Shown: piece after piece, positions 26,819 to 36,960 of the stretch
Position numbering within the stretch: the first letter of the stretch is position 1
How the letters are laid out: every line of letters begins with the position of its first letter
Made by a program: the position numbers and the translations under genes
Assembly: GCA_947246475.1 (NCBI GenBank)
Contig: CAMXSH010000003.1
Span: 1-64,000 of the forward strand
Reading direction: 5' to 3'
DNA: 64,000 nt
Source: an uncultured Roseburia sp.
GTDB taxonomy: Bacteria; Bacillota; Clostridia; Lachnospirales; Lachnospiraceae
Notes under the pieces: model-generated
Database searches by the model: none
Seen by the model: the letters and a program-made list of their open reading frames with translations, nothing else
What the model was told of the DNA's origin: nothing

Positions 26819-28336
26819 TTACAACGGAATATTTCCGTGTTTTTTATGAATGCAGTTGATGGAGCGCTTATCAGAGAGCATCATAATGTCGCCATAGATG
26901 CGCTCCCTGGTCGCCTGGGGCTTGATGATCTCATCCACATAGCCGTGCATGGAAGCGATTCCCGGATTCATGAATTTTTCATTGTATTCATCGATCTTTT
27001 CCTGGCGGAAAGCTGCTTTTTCGGCAGGATTCATATTTTTCATCTGTTTTCCATACAGGATATCAGCGGCTCCGTCGGCGCCCATAACGGCAATCTCTGC
27101 GGTAGGCCATGCGTAGACAAAATCGGAACGCAGGTGCTTGCTGCTCATGGCGATATAAGCACCACCATAGGCTTTCCTCAGAATAATATTTATTTTTATC
27201 GTTGTGGCCTCAGAATATGCATAGAGAAGTTTTGCCCCATGACGTATGATTCCCTTGTACTCCTGGTCCTTTCCGGGCAGGAAGCCGGGTACGTCTGTCA
27301 GAGTAATGATCGGAATGTTGTAGGCATCGCAGTAGCGGATAAAACGGGCGGCTTTGTCACTGGAATCGCAGTCCAGCACGCCGGCCATAAAATTCGGCTG
27401 ATTGGATACGATACCAATGCTGACGCCTTTGACCCTGCCAAAGCCCACTACAACATTTTTTGCAAATTCTTCCTGAACCTCTACGAAAGAACCCTCATCC
27501 ACGATGCCATAAATGACGTCATGGATATCGTAACCCTGATTGCTGTGCTCTGGGATCACGTGTTCCAGAGATTCATTGAACTGTAAGTTTTCATTATATT
27601 TTGGAAGTCTTGTCCCTTTTCTGGTATGAATGCAGCCGTCTTCGTAGCAGGGTGGGATCACAGCGATCAGATCCCTGACTTTCTGGAAGCAGTCCTTCTC
27701 AGAGGGGGCATGGAAATGAGCTACACCGCTGCGCTGTGCGTGGACTCCGGCTCCGCCGAGGCTGTCTGCAGTAATGTCTTCGTTTGTAACGCTTTTGATA
27801 ACTTTTGGTCCGGTCACGAACATCTGGCTGATGTTATCGATCACAAAAATAAAGTCAGTGATCCCCGGACTATATACGGCTCCGCCGGCACAGTTACCAG
27901 CAATAATTGAAATCTGCGGGATGTAGCCAGATGCCATTGTATTATAATAGAAGATCTCACCATAGCCGGCAAGGGCGTTGACGCCTTCCTGGATCCTGGC
28001 TCCGCCGGAATCGTTGATCCCGATGATGGGGCAGCGGTTTTCAATCGCCATCTTGATGGCATTGGCGATCTTTAAGCCGTGCTGTTTGCCGAGGGTGCCG
28101 CCGATCACGGTAAAATCTTCAGAATAGATTACCACCTTCTGCCCGCCGATCGTACCATACCCGGTGATGACACCATCATATGGAAACTGTCCTTTTTTGA
28201 TATTGAAAGCATCCTCCAGATTGGTGATATTTGAACCAATTTCACGGAAGGAATCCTCATCCAGCAAAAAGCAGATTCGTTCGAGGGCATGCAATTTACC
28301 TAATTTGTGTTGTTTTTCCATGTTATACATGTTCAT
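26819..28336 (-). CDS. Biotin-dependent acyl-CoA carboxylase/decarboxylase carboxyltransferase subunit
   Basis: GYGTIGGQKVVIYSEDFTVIGGTLGKQHGLKI, GINDSGGARIQEGVNALAGYGEIF, GNCAGGAVYSPGITDFIF, RKAYGGAYIAMSSKHL. Confidence 0.92.
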   Translation of the reverse strand: MNMYNMEKQHKLGKLHALERICFLLDEDSFREIGSNITNLEDAFNIKKGQFPYDGVITGYGTIGGQKVVIYSEDFTVIGGTLGKQHGLKIANAIKMAIENRCPIIGINDSGGARIQEGVNALAGYGEIFYYNTMASGYIPQISIIAGNCAGGAVYSPGITDFIFVIDNISQMFVTGPKVIKSVTNEDITADSLGGAGVHAQRSGVAHFHAPSEKDCFQKVRDLIAVIPPCYEDGCIHTRKGTRLPKYNENLQFNESLEHVIPEHSNQGYDIHDVIYGIVDEGSFVEVQEEFAKNVVVGFGRVKGVSIGIVSNQPNFMAGVLDCDSSDKAARFIRYCDAYNIPIITLTDVPGFLPGKDQEYKGIIRHGAKLLYAYSEATTIKINIILRKAYGGAYIAMSSKHLRSDFVYAWPTAEIAVMGADGAADILYGKQMKNMNPAEKAAFRQEKIDEYNEKFMNPGIASMHGYVDEIIKPQATRERIYGDIMMLSDKRSINCIHKKHGNIPL

Positions 28337-28510
28337 TTCTCCATTCTTTCTTGAAATTGCCTATGTTTAATAATGGGCAATTTGCCATAATTACACAAAT
28401 ATAATCATATCACAAGAGCGGAATATGTCAATAGCTACCTTAATTTAGAGAGTTTTAAATCGTGTCTTTTTTCAAAATTAATGAATGAAATCCCAGCATT
28501 TACAAAAAAG

Positions 28511-28540
28511 TTGACGAATCCGTCATAGTAATGATATAAT
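28511..28540 (+). promoter_or_regulatory. Sigma-A-type promoter of the polysaccharide export genes
   Basis: ttgacg-18 nt-tataat. Confidence 0.6.
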
Positions 28541-28607
28541 CAAATGATTAAAAAATAAGTTTGACACAGAGATGGCACGGGGCAGATAGAAAAGAGCTCC
28601 GGCACAG

Positions 28608-29438
28608 ATGGAGGACTATGATATTATGTCGCAGGTGATTAAGAACTTTAACAAATACCGGTATCTGCTGGGAGAACTGGCGAAAAAAAACATCAAGCTC
28701 AAATACCGGAGAAGCTATCTGGGAATCATGTGGACGCTGATCGAGCCTTTGCTGGTGATGATCGTGCTGAGTGTGGTATTTGGCCCGATGCTGGGGAGAA
28801 AGGGACAGGATCCCGCATTTAAAGGAGTCCCCTTTCCGGTATATGTATTGACAGGACGGCTTTTGTATTCCTTTTTTTCTTCTTCTACCAACAGCGCCAT
28901 GCGTTCGATCCGGGCTAACGGCGGAATGATCAAAAAGGTATATGTACCCAAATATATGTATCCGCTGTCGGGTATTTTATCAAATTTTGTTATATTTGTG
29001 ATTTCCCTGGTAGTGCTCGTATGTGTGATGGTATTTTTCCTTGCCACAGGAACCTACAAGGCGCCGATGAATGGCTATATGCTGCTTTCCGTAGTGCCGC
29101 TGATCAATCTTTTAATGCTGGCGGTGGGAGCGGGACTGGTCCTCGCTACATTATGTGTATTTTTCCGGGATATTGAATATTTATGGAGCGTTATGCTGAT
29201 GCTTATAATGTACTGCAGTGCGATCTTTTATTTTGCCAGCAGTCTGGGAGATACGACGCGAAAGGTAGTTAAGCTGAACCCGTTATTTGGTATTATTGAT
29301 AATTTCAGGCGAAGCTTGTTTGGACAACCCTTTGATATGACCATGCTTGCCTATACTTTTGGGGTAAGTGCAGTGCTGATCGGCATCGGGATGTTTTTAT
29401 TCTACCGCAAACAGGATACATTTATTTTGAATATATAA
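28608..29438 (+). CDS. ABC-2 polysaccharide/teichoic acid export permease (TagG-like)
   Basis: KKNIKLKYRRSYLGIMWTLIEPLLVMIVL, multiple TM helices. Followed by TagH-like ATPase. Confidence 0.88.
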   Translation: MEDYDIMSQVIKNFNKYRYLLGELAKKNIKLKYRRSYLGIMWTLIEPLLVMIVLSVVFGPMLGRKGQDPAFKGVPFPVYVLTGRLLYSFFSSSTNSAMRSIRANGGMIKKVYVPKYMYPLSGILSNFVIFVISLVVLVCVMVFFLATGTYKAPMNGYMLLSVVPLINLLMLAVGAGLVLATLCVFFRDIEYLWSVMLMLIMYCSAIFYFASSLGDTTRKVVKLNPLFGIIDNFRRSLFGQPFDMTMLAYTFGVSAVLIGIGMFLFYRKQDTFILNI

Positions 29439-29470
29439 GGAGCAAACAACGAACGGAAGGAAGAAGAGCA

Positions 29471-30229
29471 ATGGCGAAGAAGAATCTGGCTCTGAGGGTA
29501 AATCATGTCAGCATGAAATTCAATCTCAGCTCCCAGAAAGTGGATAACATTAAAGAATACATTATAAAGATGATGAAGAAAGAGCTTATGTACCAGGAAT
29601 TCTGGGCACTCAAAGATGTAGATTTTGAGATAAAACGGGGAGACCGGGTGGGGATCCTCGGATTAAACGGTGCCGGAAAAAGTACACTGTTAAAGGTGAT
29701 CGCTGGAGTGCTCAAGCCCACGGAAGGAAATGTAGACTGCTATGGGAAGATCGCGCCGCTTCTGGAGCTGGGAGCTGGTTTCGACAAACAATATACTGGA
29801 GCAGAGAATATTTATCTGTATGGTGCGGTGCTGGGCTACAGCAAAGAATTTATCCAGGAAAAATACGACGAGATCGTAAAGTTCTCAGAATTGGGCAAAT
29901 TCATCGACGTTCCAGTGAAAAACTATTCATCGGGTATGAAGTCAAGACTGGGCTTTTCCATCGCTACTGTGGTGGAGCCGGAGATCCTCATATTGGATGA
30001 GGTGCTCAGTGTGGGTGACAAACGCTTTCGTAAAAAATGTGAGGCGCGTATCCAGAGCATGTTTGATAAAGGCGTGACAGTGCTTTTTGTATCCCATTCC
30101 ACAGATCAGGTATTGCGGATGTGCAATAAGGGAATCCTGTTAGAGCAGGGAAGGCTGATCGCTCAGGGAGATGTGGAGGATGTCGTGGATCTGTATGACG
30201 AAAAGCTGGGCATGGAACGGGATGATTGA
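29471..30229 (+). CDS. Polysaccharide/teichoic acid ABC transporter ATPase (TagH-like)
   Basis: GILGLNGAGKSTLLKVIAGVLKPTEG, APLLELGAGFDKQYTGAENIYLYGAVLG, YSSGMKSRLGFSIAT. Confidence 0.92.
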   Translation: MAKKNLALRVNHVSMKFNLSSQKVDNIKEYIIKMMKKELMYQEFWALKDVDFEIKRGDRVGILGLNGAGKSTLLKVIAGVLKPTEGNVDCYGKIAPLLELGAGFDKQYTGAENIYLYGAVLGYSKEFIQEKYDEIVKFSELGKFIDVPVKNYSSGMKSRLGFSIATVVEPEILILDEVLSVGDKRFRKKCEARIQSMFDKGVTVLFVSHSTDQVLRMCNKGILLEQGRLIAQGDVEDVVDLYDEKLGMERDD

Positions 30230-30297
30230 GTACTTTGGATGATCGTAAGGCTTAGATACAAGTATGCGGGCAGCCGCAGAATGGAATGGAGGATAAA

Positions 30298-30699
30298 ATG
30301 AAAAAGGTAATTACTTATGGTACCTATGATCTGCTTCATGTGGGGCATATCAATCTGCTTCGCCGCGCCAGGGCGCTGGGAGATTATCTGATCGTAGTGG
30401 TTTCCAGTGATGAATTCAATGCGGGAAAAGGAAAAAAGGCATATCATTCTTTTGAGGACCGCAAAATCATACTCGAAGCGATCAAGTACGTAGATGAGGT
30501 GCTTCCGGAAAATACATGGGAGCAGAAGATTGATGATGTGAAGAACAATGAAGTGGATGTATTTGTTATGGGAGATGACTGGGAAGGAAAATTTGATTTT
30601 CTGAAAGATTACTGTGAGGTGGTCTACCTTCCGAGAACAGAGGGAATCTCTACGTCAAAGATAAAGGAAGATCTGGGATTTAGTAAAGAAAATGATTAA
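30298..30699 (+). CDS. tagD: Glycerol-3-phosphate cytidylyltransferase
   Basis: KKVITYGTYDLLHVGHINLLRRARALGDYLIVVVSSDEFNAGKGKKAYHSFEDR; RTEGISTSKIKE. Confidence 0.95.
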   Translation: MKKVITYGTYDLLHVGHINLLRRARALGDYLIVVVSSDEFNAGKGKKAYHSFEDRKIILEAIKYVDEVLPENTWEQKIDDVKNNEVDVFVMGDDWEGKFDFLKDYCEVVYLPRTEGISTSKIKEDLGFSKEND

Positions 30700-31789
30700 A
30701 AAAGCAGGTTATTTATTATTTGCCATGTTCTACTATCTGTCCCGCCTGTTTCCCAGAGACCGGAAAAAGATATTTCTCGTGGCGACCCATGATGACAGCC
30801 CGGAGGGGAATATAGGAATCGTTGCAGAGGCGGTCCGGCAGAGAGAGGAAGGATACCGCCTGGTCTGGTTTACGAGAGAGGACCGGATCACGGACCCGGT
30901 AAACTTTTTTATCCAAAAGGCATATCACCTTGCTACAGCTTCTTATGTGTTTCTGGACAATGAATTTCTGCCCATGGCATATCTTCATTTTTCAAAATCG
31001 GTAAAAGTAGTGCAGCTCTGGCATGGGACAGGAACCATAAAAAAATTTGGGCAGGATGTGAATACGGGGGATCTGGAGAGACTGGAGTACCGCGCCAACC
31101 AGAACATTACCCATCTGATCGTGAATTCAGAAGAGGTGAAGCCAGAGTACGCCAGCGCCTTTGGCGTGGGTGAGGACAGGATTTATCCCATCGGACTGCC
31201 GCGGACAGATCTTCTTCTGGATCTGGATTTTCTGGAGGACAAGAGAGGGCAGTTTTTGGATCAGTACCCACAGATTCGGAGAAAACGCTGTATTTTATAT
31301 GCCCCCACCTTCCGGGACAGCGAGGTAGATTCGCCTGGGATCCATCTGGATCTGCAGAAAATGTCAGATCAAATGGGATCGGGGGATATGCTTCTGATCC
31401 GTCTGCATCCTCATGTGGCACAGAGGATTTCCTGGGAAGAGAACCGATGGAAAAATATTATAAATGTATCAGAGTATCCAGGAGTTACGACACTGCTGGC
31501 AGTGGCAGACGTGCTCATTACGGACTATTCTTCCATTGTTTTTGAGTACTGCCTCCGGAATAAACCGATGATCTTTTATGCTTATGATCTGGAACAGTTT
31601 GAAAAAAGTGGAAGAAGTTTTTACAGGGATTACCGTAGTTTTGTGCCAGGAAACGTTGTGCAGAGTACAGAAGAGGTGTTGGAATGCCTGAAAACGGCGG
31701 AGGGGAATAGGGCGGCTGCCTTTACAGAGCAGATGTTCGATGAATTGGATGGAAATGCCACATTACGACTTTTGGAATTGATTTTTTGA
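30692..31789 (+). CDS. CDP-glycerol glycerophosphotransferase family (TagB/TagF-like)
   Basis: VVQLWHGTGTIKKFG, CILYAPTFRDSE, LITDYSSIVFEYCLRNKPMIFYAYDLEQF. Confidence 0.9.
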   Translation: MIKKAGYLLFAMFYYLSRLFPRDRKKIFLVATHDDSPEGNIGIVAEAVRQREEGYRLVWFTREDRITDPVNFFIQKAYHLATASYVFLDNEFLPMAYLHFSKSVKVVQLWHGTGTIKKFGQDVNTGDLERLEYRANQNITHLIVNSEEVKPEYASAFGVGEDRIYPIGLPRTDLLLDLDFLEDKRGQFLDQYPQIRRKRCILYAPTFRDSEVDSPGIHLDLQKMSDQMGSGDMLLIRLHPHVAQRISWEENRWKNIINVSEYPGVTTLLAVADVLITDYSSIVFEYCLRNKPMIFYAYDLEQFEKSGRSFYRDYRSFVPGNVVQSTEEVLECLKTAEGNRAAAFTEQMFDELDGNATLRLLELIF

Positions 31790-31910
31790 TCTTTTTGGTA
31801 TATAATAAAAATGTTCCGGGTTTTTGTGGAAGGAACTGGAAAAATACAGACAGCCTGGCGGTGCCGTTTTGGAAGCTGCCGGGAGAAGAAAAAATGTGGA
31901 GGGATGTTTC

Positions 31911-33413
31911 TTGAAAACTTTGTTGAGCAGAAAGATAAGTATTGTATTTCTTGTGATACAGCTGTTAGTGAGTGCAGCGCTGATCGGGATTGCTTTTTAT
32001 GTCGGTCTCTTTTCGATGAAATATATGGTGGCACTGATCGGAGTCAGTGTGTTTTTCCTTGCTTATGTGATCATCAGCCAGATGACAGACAAGAACCGTA
32101 TTATTGGGCGGATTCTGTGTGGTGTAATCTGTCTGTTTTACGCTGGAGGAGGCTATTACTGTATCAATACCTACTCGGCAATCGACGAGATGGCAGACCA
32201 GCAGGTGAAGGTGGATCAGATTTCCTGCATCGTGCTGAAAGATGATCCGGCACAGAGCATTTACGACACAAAAGATTATAAATTCGGGATTCTGGATGTG
32301 AGTGACCGTGCTAACACGGACAAAATGCTGGCAGAGGTACAAAAGGCGATTGGGCAGGAGCCGTTAAAAGCAGAGTACCAGGATATTGATACCTTGGTCG
32401 ATGCGCTCTATGCCAAGGATGTCAATGCCATTGTGATCAATGAGGTAAACCGGAATCTGATTGAGGATTATTATAAGACCTTTTCGGAAGATACGAGGGT
32501 TCTTAATACCCATAAAGTGGAGACAGTCATTGAAGAGAAGGAGAAGCTGGATGATATTACAACGACGCCATTTAATGTATATCTAAGCGGTAACGATGTA
32601 TATGGCGACATTAAGACCAGCAGCCGGAGTGATGTCAATGTGATTATGACAGTGAATCCGAATACGAAGGAGATCCTTCTTACCTCGACGCCGAGAGATT
32701 ATTATGTACCGACCTCCGTATCAAACGGCATTCCGGATAAACTGACCCATGCCGGGAACCACGGTGTGGATTGTTCTGTGAAGACACTGGAGATGTTGTA
32801 TAAGATAGATATTGATTATTATATAAGGGTTAATTTTACCAGCATCAAAAAAATCGTGGATCTTCTGGGAGGCGTGAAAGTTTATTCAGACTATGATTTT
32901 ACTTCTCGCTGGGGACCAGGCTTTAAGAAGGGTTATAATCATGTAAATGGTAAAGAGGCTTTGGCGTTCTGTCGGGAGAGATATACCATTCCCAATGGCG
33001 ATGCCCAGAGAGGCCGTAACCATCAGCATATGGTCGAGGCGATCCTGAATAAGGCGATGTCGCCAAATATCCTTCCGAAGTATACAAAACTGCTGAAGAC
33101 AGCATCCAAGAATTTTCAGACTAATATGTCTACCAAGGAGATTACATCCCTTGTGAAGATGCAGCTGGACGATATGTCCCAGTGGAAGATCAAATATGCA
33201 AATGCCACTGGTACGGGGGCGAAAAAAACGACCTTTAGTATCAGGTATAGATTGCTGTACGTATGCATACCAGATTATAATTCTGTGGAAAAGATTACCA
33301 ACAAGATCAAACATCTTTTGAAGGCAACACCAGACTCCCAAGAGGAGGAAAAGGATAATAAAGATAACACAGAGGATAATACTTCGTCTCAAAGCCTTCC
33401 AGAAATTAAATAA
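31911..33413 (+). CDS. LytR-CpsA-Psr (LCP) family protein; TTG start favoured (ORF open from 31824)
   Basis: SRSDVNVIMTVNPNTKEILLTSTPRDYYVPTS, VNFTSIKKIVDLLGGVKVYSDYDF, HVNGKEALAFCRERYTIPNGDAQRGRNHQHMVEAI; ggaggga RBS. Confidence 0.92.
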   Translation: MKTLLSRKISIVFLVIQLLVSAALIGIAFYVGLFSMKYMVALIGVSVFFLAYVIISQMTDKNRIIGRILCGVICLFYAGGGYYCINTYSAIDEMADQQVKVDQISCIVLKDDPAQSIYDTKDYKFGILDVSDRANTDKMLAEVQKAIGQEPLKAEYQDIDTLVDALYAKDVNAIVINEVNRNLIEDYYKTFSEDTRVLNTHKVETVIEEKEKLDDITTTPFNVYLSGNDVYGDIKTSSRSDVNVIMTVNPNTKEILLTSTPRDYYVPTSVSNGIPDKLTHAGNHGVDCSVKTLEMLYKIDIDYYIRVNFTSIKKIVDLLGGVKVYSDYDFTSRWGPGFKKGYNHVNGKEALAFCRERYTIPNGDAQRGRNHQHMVEAILNKAMSPNILPKYTKLLKTASKNFQTNMSTKEITSLVKMQLDDMSQWKIKYANATGTGAKKTTFSIRYRLLYVCIPDYNSVEKITNKIKHLLKATPDSQEEEKDNKDNTEDNTSSQSLPEIK

Positions 33414-33543
33414 CTGACCAATTGAGAAACTGATCAACTGTCCATGACTGGGGCTTTGACAGGAAAAGATATCACAGGGGATTCCGCTGTTGGCAGCAGG
33501 AGTCTCCTGTTTTCAATACTAGTACAACGAAAGGAAACAGCAT

Positions 33544-34773
33544 ATGAAGATTTCATTCTCACCACCAGATATCACGGAAGAAGAGATAGAAGAGGTAGCA
33601 GCTGCCCTTCGTTCCGGATGGATTACCACGGGACCTAAGACGAAGGAATTTGAGCGTCAGATCGCGGCGTGGTGCCAGACGCAGAAGGCGGTATGCCTGA
33701 ATTCTGCCACCGCATGTATGGAGATGACCCTGCGCCTGTTTGGCATTGGTCCGGGGGATGAGGTAATCACTAGTGCCTATACCTACACGGCTACGGCGAG
33801 TGCCGTGTGCCATACCGGAGCTGCTCTGGTTCTGGTGGATACAGCAGAGGATTCCTTTGAGATGGATTATGACCAGCTGGAGGAGCGGATCACGCCTGCC
33901 ACAAAGGCGGTGATGCCCGTGGATATCGCCGGGGTTCCCTGTGATTATAAGCGGATCTATGAGATCATTGATAAAAAGAAGAAGATGTTCTGCTCCGGAG
34001 ATAATAAGTACCAGAAAGCACTAGGGCGGATCCTGGTGCTGGCTGACTGCGCCCATGGATTTGGTGCCAGGGCAGGAGAGCGGCCGGCAGGGCAGTTTGC
34101 TGATTTTACTTCTTTTTCTTTTCACGCGGTAAAAAATCTGACTACCGCTGAGGGGGGAGCTGTGGTATGGAAGGATATTGACGGGATCGATGCAGAGGAG
34201 ATTTACCAGGAATACATGCTGTATTCCCTGCATGGCCAGTCCAAGGACGCGCTGGCAAAGACAAAGGCGGGCGCCTGGGAATATGATATCCTGTCGCCGG
34301 CGTATAAATGCAACATGACCGATATCCAGGCAGCTATCGGACTGGTTCAGCTTAGGAGGTATCCAGAGCTTCTGGCAAAGCGCCGCCAGCTGATCGGACT
34401 CTATGACCAGGGGATAAAAAAAATCAATGAAAAACGGAAAGCATTTGAGTGCAGAAGTCTTGTCCACTATGATGGGGAGATTTGTTCCAGCGGCCATCTG
34501 TACCTGCTGCGGATCCTGGGATGCACACAGGGGGAAAGGAATCTGCTGATCGAGAGGATGGCAACACGGGGAGTGGCGGCAAATGTTCATTATAAACCGC
34601 TTCCGATGCTGACAGCATATAAAAATATGGGGTTTGATATAAAAGATTTTCCCCATGCCTTTCAAGTATTTGAGAATGAGGTCAGCCTGCCGCTGCATAC
34701 TCTGTTAAATGAGAAAGAAGTAGAATATGTGCTGGGTGTGCTAGAACAGGAGCTGATGTCACTGAATCATTAA
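33544..34773 (+). CDS. DegT/DnrJ/EryC1/StrS PLP sugar aminotransferase
   Basis: GWITTGPKTKEFERQIAAW, DEVITSAYTYTATASAV, FTSFSFHAVKNLTTAEGGAVV, NMTDIQAAIGLVQLRR. Confidence 0.94.
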   Translation: MKISFSPPDITEEEIEEVAAALRSGWITTGPKTKEFERQIAAWCQTQKAVCLNSATACMEMTLRLFGIGPGDEVITSAYTYTATASAVCHTGAALVLVDTAEDSFEMDYDQLEERITPATKAVMPVDIAGVPCDYKRIYEIIDKKKKMFCSGDNKYQKALGRILVLADCAHGFGARAGERPAGQFADFTSFSFHAVKNLTTAEGGAVVWKDIDGIDAEEIYQEYMLYSLHGQSKDALAKTKAGAWEYDILSPAYKCNMTDIQAAIGLVQLRRYPELLAKRRQLIGLYDQGIKKINEKRKAFECRSLVHYDGEICSSGHLYLLRILGCTQGERNLLIERMATRGVAANVHYKPLPMLTAYKNMGFDIKDFPHAFQVFENEVSLPLHTLLNEKEVEYVLGVLEQELMSLNH

Positions 34774-34817
34774 GAATCCGCTGGTACAGTACATGAAATG
34801 GAGAATGGGAGAGGGCC

Positions 34818-35498
34818 ATGAAAAAATGGGAGCATCTTCCTGAGGAGATGCGGAATCAGGAAGTATTGTATTATTATGAAGAACTGAAAAAAAAGCAGGG
34901 AGCGCTGGCAGCAAAACGCTGTTTTGATGTGGTCATGTCCCTGTTGCTGCTGATCATCTTATTTCCTTTTATGCTATTGATCGGCATCGCGGTAAAAGTG
35001 ACGTCGCCGGGAGAGGTTATTTTTCGCCAGATCCGGGTGACTACATATGGGAAGCGCTTTCGGATCTACAAATTCCGTACGATGGCGGCGGGAGCACCCG
35101 GTCAGGGATCCCAGGTGACGGTCAGCGGGGATGCCAGGATCACGGGCATCGGGAAATTTCTGCGCAGAGTGCGGCTGGATGAGCTGCCACAGCTGCTGAA
35201 TATTTTAAAGGGTGAGATGTCTTTTGTGGGGACACGGCCAGAAGTGGAGAAGTATGTGGAGTGTTACAGTGATGCTATGTATGCAACGCTGCTGCTTCCT
35301 GCGGGGGTTACTTCTACTGCCAGCATCCAGTATAAGGATGAAGAGCGGCTTTTGTCCCAGGGAAAGGACGTAGATGAGGTTTACACAAAGGAGATTCTTC
35401 CGGCGAAAATGGAGTATAATCTGGAATATCTGAGCCATTACTCCTTTTTCCGGGACATCAGCATATTATTTCAGACAGTGGCGGCTGTGTTGAGATAG
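34818..35498 (+). CDS. Undecaprenyl-phosphate sugar phosphotransferase (WcaJ-like bacterial sugar transferase)
   Basis: KRCFDVVMSLLLLIILFPFMLLIGIAVKVTSPGEVIFRQIRVTTYGKRFRIYKFRTM, RVRLDELPQLLNILKGEMSFVGTRPE. Confidence 0.94.
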   Translation: MKKWEHLPEEMRNQEVLYYYEELKKKQGALAAKRCFDVVMSLLLLIILFPFMLLIGIAVKVTSPGEVIFRQIRVTTYGKRFRIYKFRTMAAGAPGQGSQVTVSGDARITGIGKFLRRVRLDELPQLLNILKGEMSFVGTRPEVEKYVECYSDAMYATLLLPAGVTSTASIQYKDEERLLSQGKDVDEVYTKEILPAKMEYNLEYLSHYSFFRDISILFQTVAAVLR

Positions 35499-35520
35499 AA
35501 GGTTTTGGAGGAGAAGGAAT

Positions 35521-36960
35521 ATGATCGATAAGCTTCAGGACTTATTTATCAGTTTGTTATCTCCATGGATTCCAATTATGGGGAAAATAAGTCCAAAGGT
35601 TAAATACAGATTGTTGACGGCGTGTTTTATCGCGGATCTGGTGTTGTTCTGCATCGTGCGGTATGTGCTGCTAAAGGAAAGCTATTTTTACAATACGGTG
35701 TGTGGTATCTTTCTGATGCTTCTGATTGCGCTGTTGTCGCTGGACCGTTCCTTGCAGAGAAAACCCTGGCGAAGATCCATGTGCATCGCCTGGTTCGGCA
35801 TGTGCATTGTGTTTACGCTGTCGGATCTGTTTGTGAGCAAAAAGGCATGCGGACTGGGTATTATATTAGCCCTTGTGTTTACCGGGGTGTTTTTTGCTTG
35901 GCAGAATCACAGCCGGAAGGATCTGCTGTGGAAAGCCTTTAAAGATGCGGTGAAGTATTCCTTTCTTTTGATGGCGGTGATCTCCTTTTTATTCCGGCCT
36001 TATTTTGAAGGAGGCAGGTATGCAGGGATCTTCACCAATCCCAATACCTTCGGTCTGTATCTCTATGTTATTTTTGCGGTTTATATGTCAGACCTGGACT
36101 GGAATGTGGAAACAGGAAAAAAAATCAGAAAAAGTCTTCCTACGTATCTCCAGCTGGCCCTCGTCATTTTTTATCTGCTGGTATCCCAGGCGAGAACGGC
36201 GATGTTAGCCATCGGTGCGGTCTTTATATTGTGGATTGGTGTCCGGATCTATATGGGGAAAAAGCAGAGGCGTTATGCCGGGTTCCTCAAGGGACTGGCA
36301 GTGCTGGTGCTGGTCACGGCAGTGTGCTATCCCGTGTATTTTGCAGGTATCAAGAATCTTCCAAAACTGGTGGACCATCCTATTATGTTTGAAGAAGATG
36401 TGCTCTATCTTTCCAATGGAGAGAAAATAGAAGATATTGGAGATAAAGTGCTGGCTGAGTTTGATGAGATCGAGAGTGTTCAGGTGACGGACCACAAAAC
36501 GGAGAGTAATGGGATCTGGGGGCGGATTGTCAGAAGCCTGGACAGCAATGCTACTTTAAATAAAATATCTTCCGGGCGCATTACGATCTACAAAGCTTAT
36601 ATACAAAAACTGAATATCAAGGGGCATAAAAGGGTAACAATGAAAATAAACAACAAACAAGTGTCCCATGCCCACAACAACTGGCTCCAGTTTGCCTATA
36701 CCTATGGTGTGCCAAGCATGCTGTTTTACAGTGTCATCACTGTTCTGAGCCTGATTCGTTCCATCTTGTTTTATATGACAAACCGAAGAAGAAATGCCAC
36801 CTACGCCTTTTTGATACCAGCGATCTGTGTAGGATTTCTTGTGGCGACCCTGACTGAATGCCTCTTTCTTCCTTTTGAGGTATTTCCGGCATTTGCCTAT
36901 TGGTTTGCCTTTGGAGACATGTTTGAAAAAACGTTAGAGGAAAAGGAGGTGGCAGCATGA
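35521..36960 (+). CDS. O-antigen ligase/polymerase (Wzy-like) membrane protein
   Basis: Many TM helices, GIFTNPNTFGLYLYVIFAVY, SQARTAMLAIGAVF, SHAHNNWLQFAYTYGVPSMLFY. Confidence 0.82.
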   Translation: MIDKLQDLFISLLSPWIPIMGKISPKVKYRLLTACFIADLVLFCIVRYVLLKESYFYNTVCGIFLMLLIALLSLDRSLQRKPWRRSMCIAWFGMCIVFTLSDLFVSKKACGLGIILALVFTGVFFAWQNHSRKDLLWKAFKDAVKYSFLLMAVISFLFRPYFEGGRYAGIFTNPNTFGLYLYVIFAVYMSDLDWNVETGKKIRKSLPTYLQLALVIFYLLVSQARTAMLAIGAVFILWIGVRIYMGKKQRRYAGFLKGLAVLVLVTAVCYPVYFAGIKNLPKLVDHPIMFEEDVLYLSNGEKIEDIGDKVLAEFDEIESVQVTDHKTESNGIWGRIVRSLDSNATLNKISSGRITIYKAYIQKLNIKGHKRVTMKINNKQVSHAHNNWLQFAYTYGVPSMLFYSVITVLSLIRSILFYMTNRRRNATYAFLIPAICVGFLVATLTECLFLPFEVFPAFAYWFAFGDMFEKTLEEKEVAA

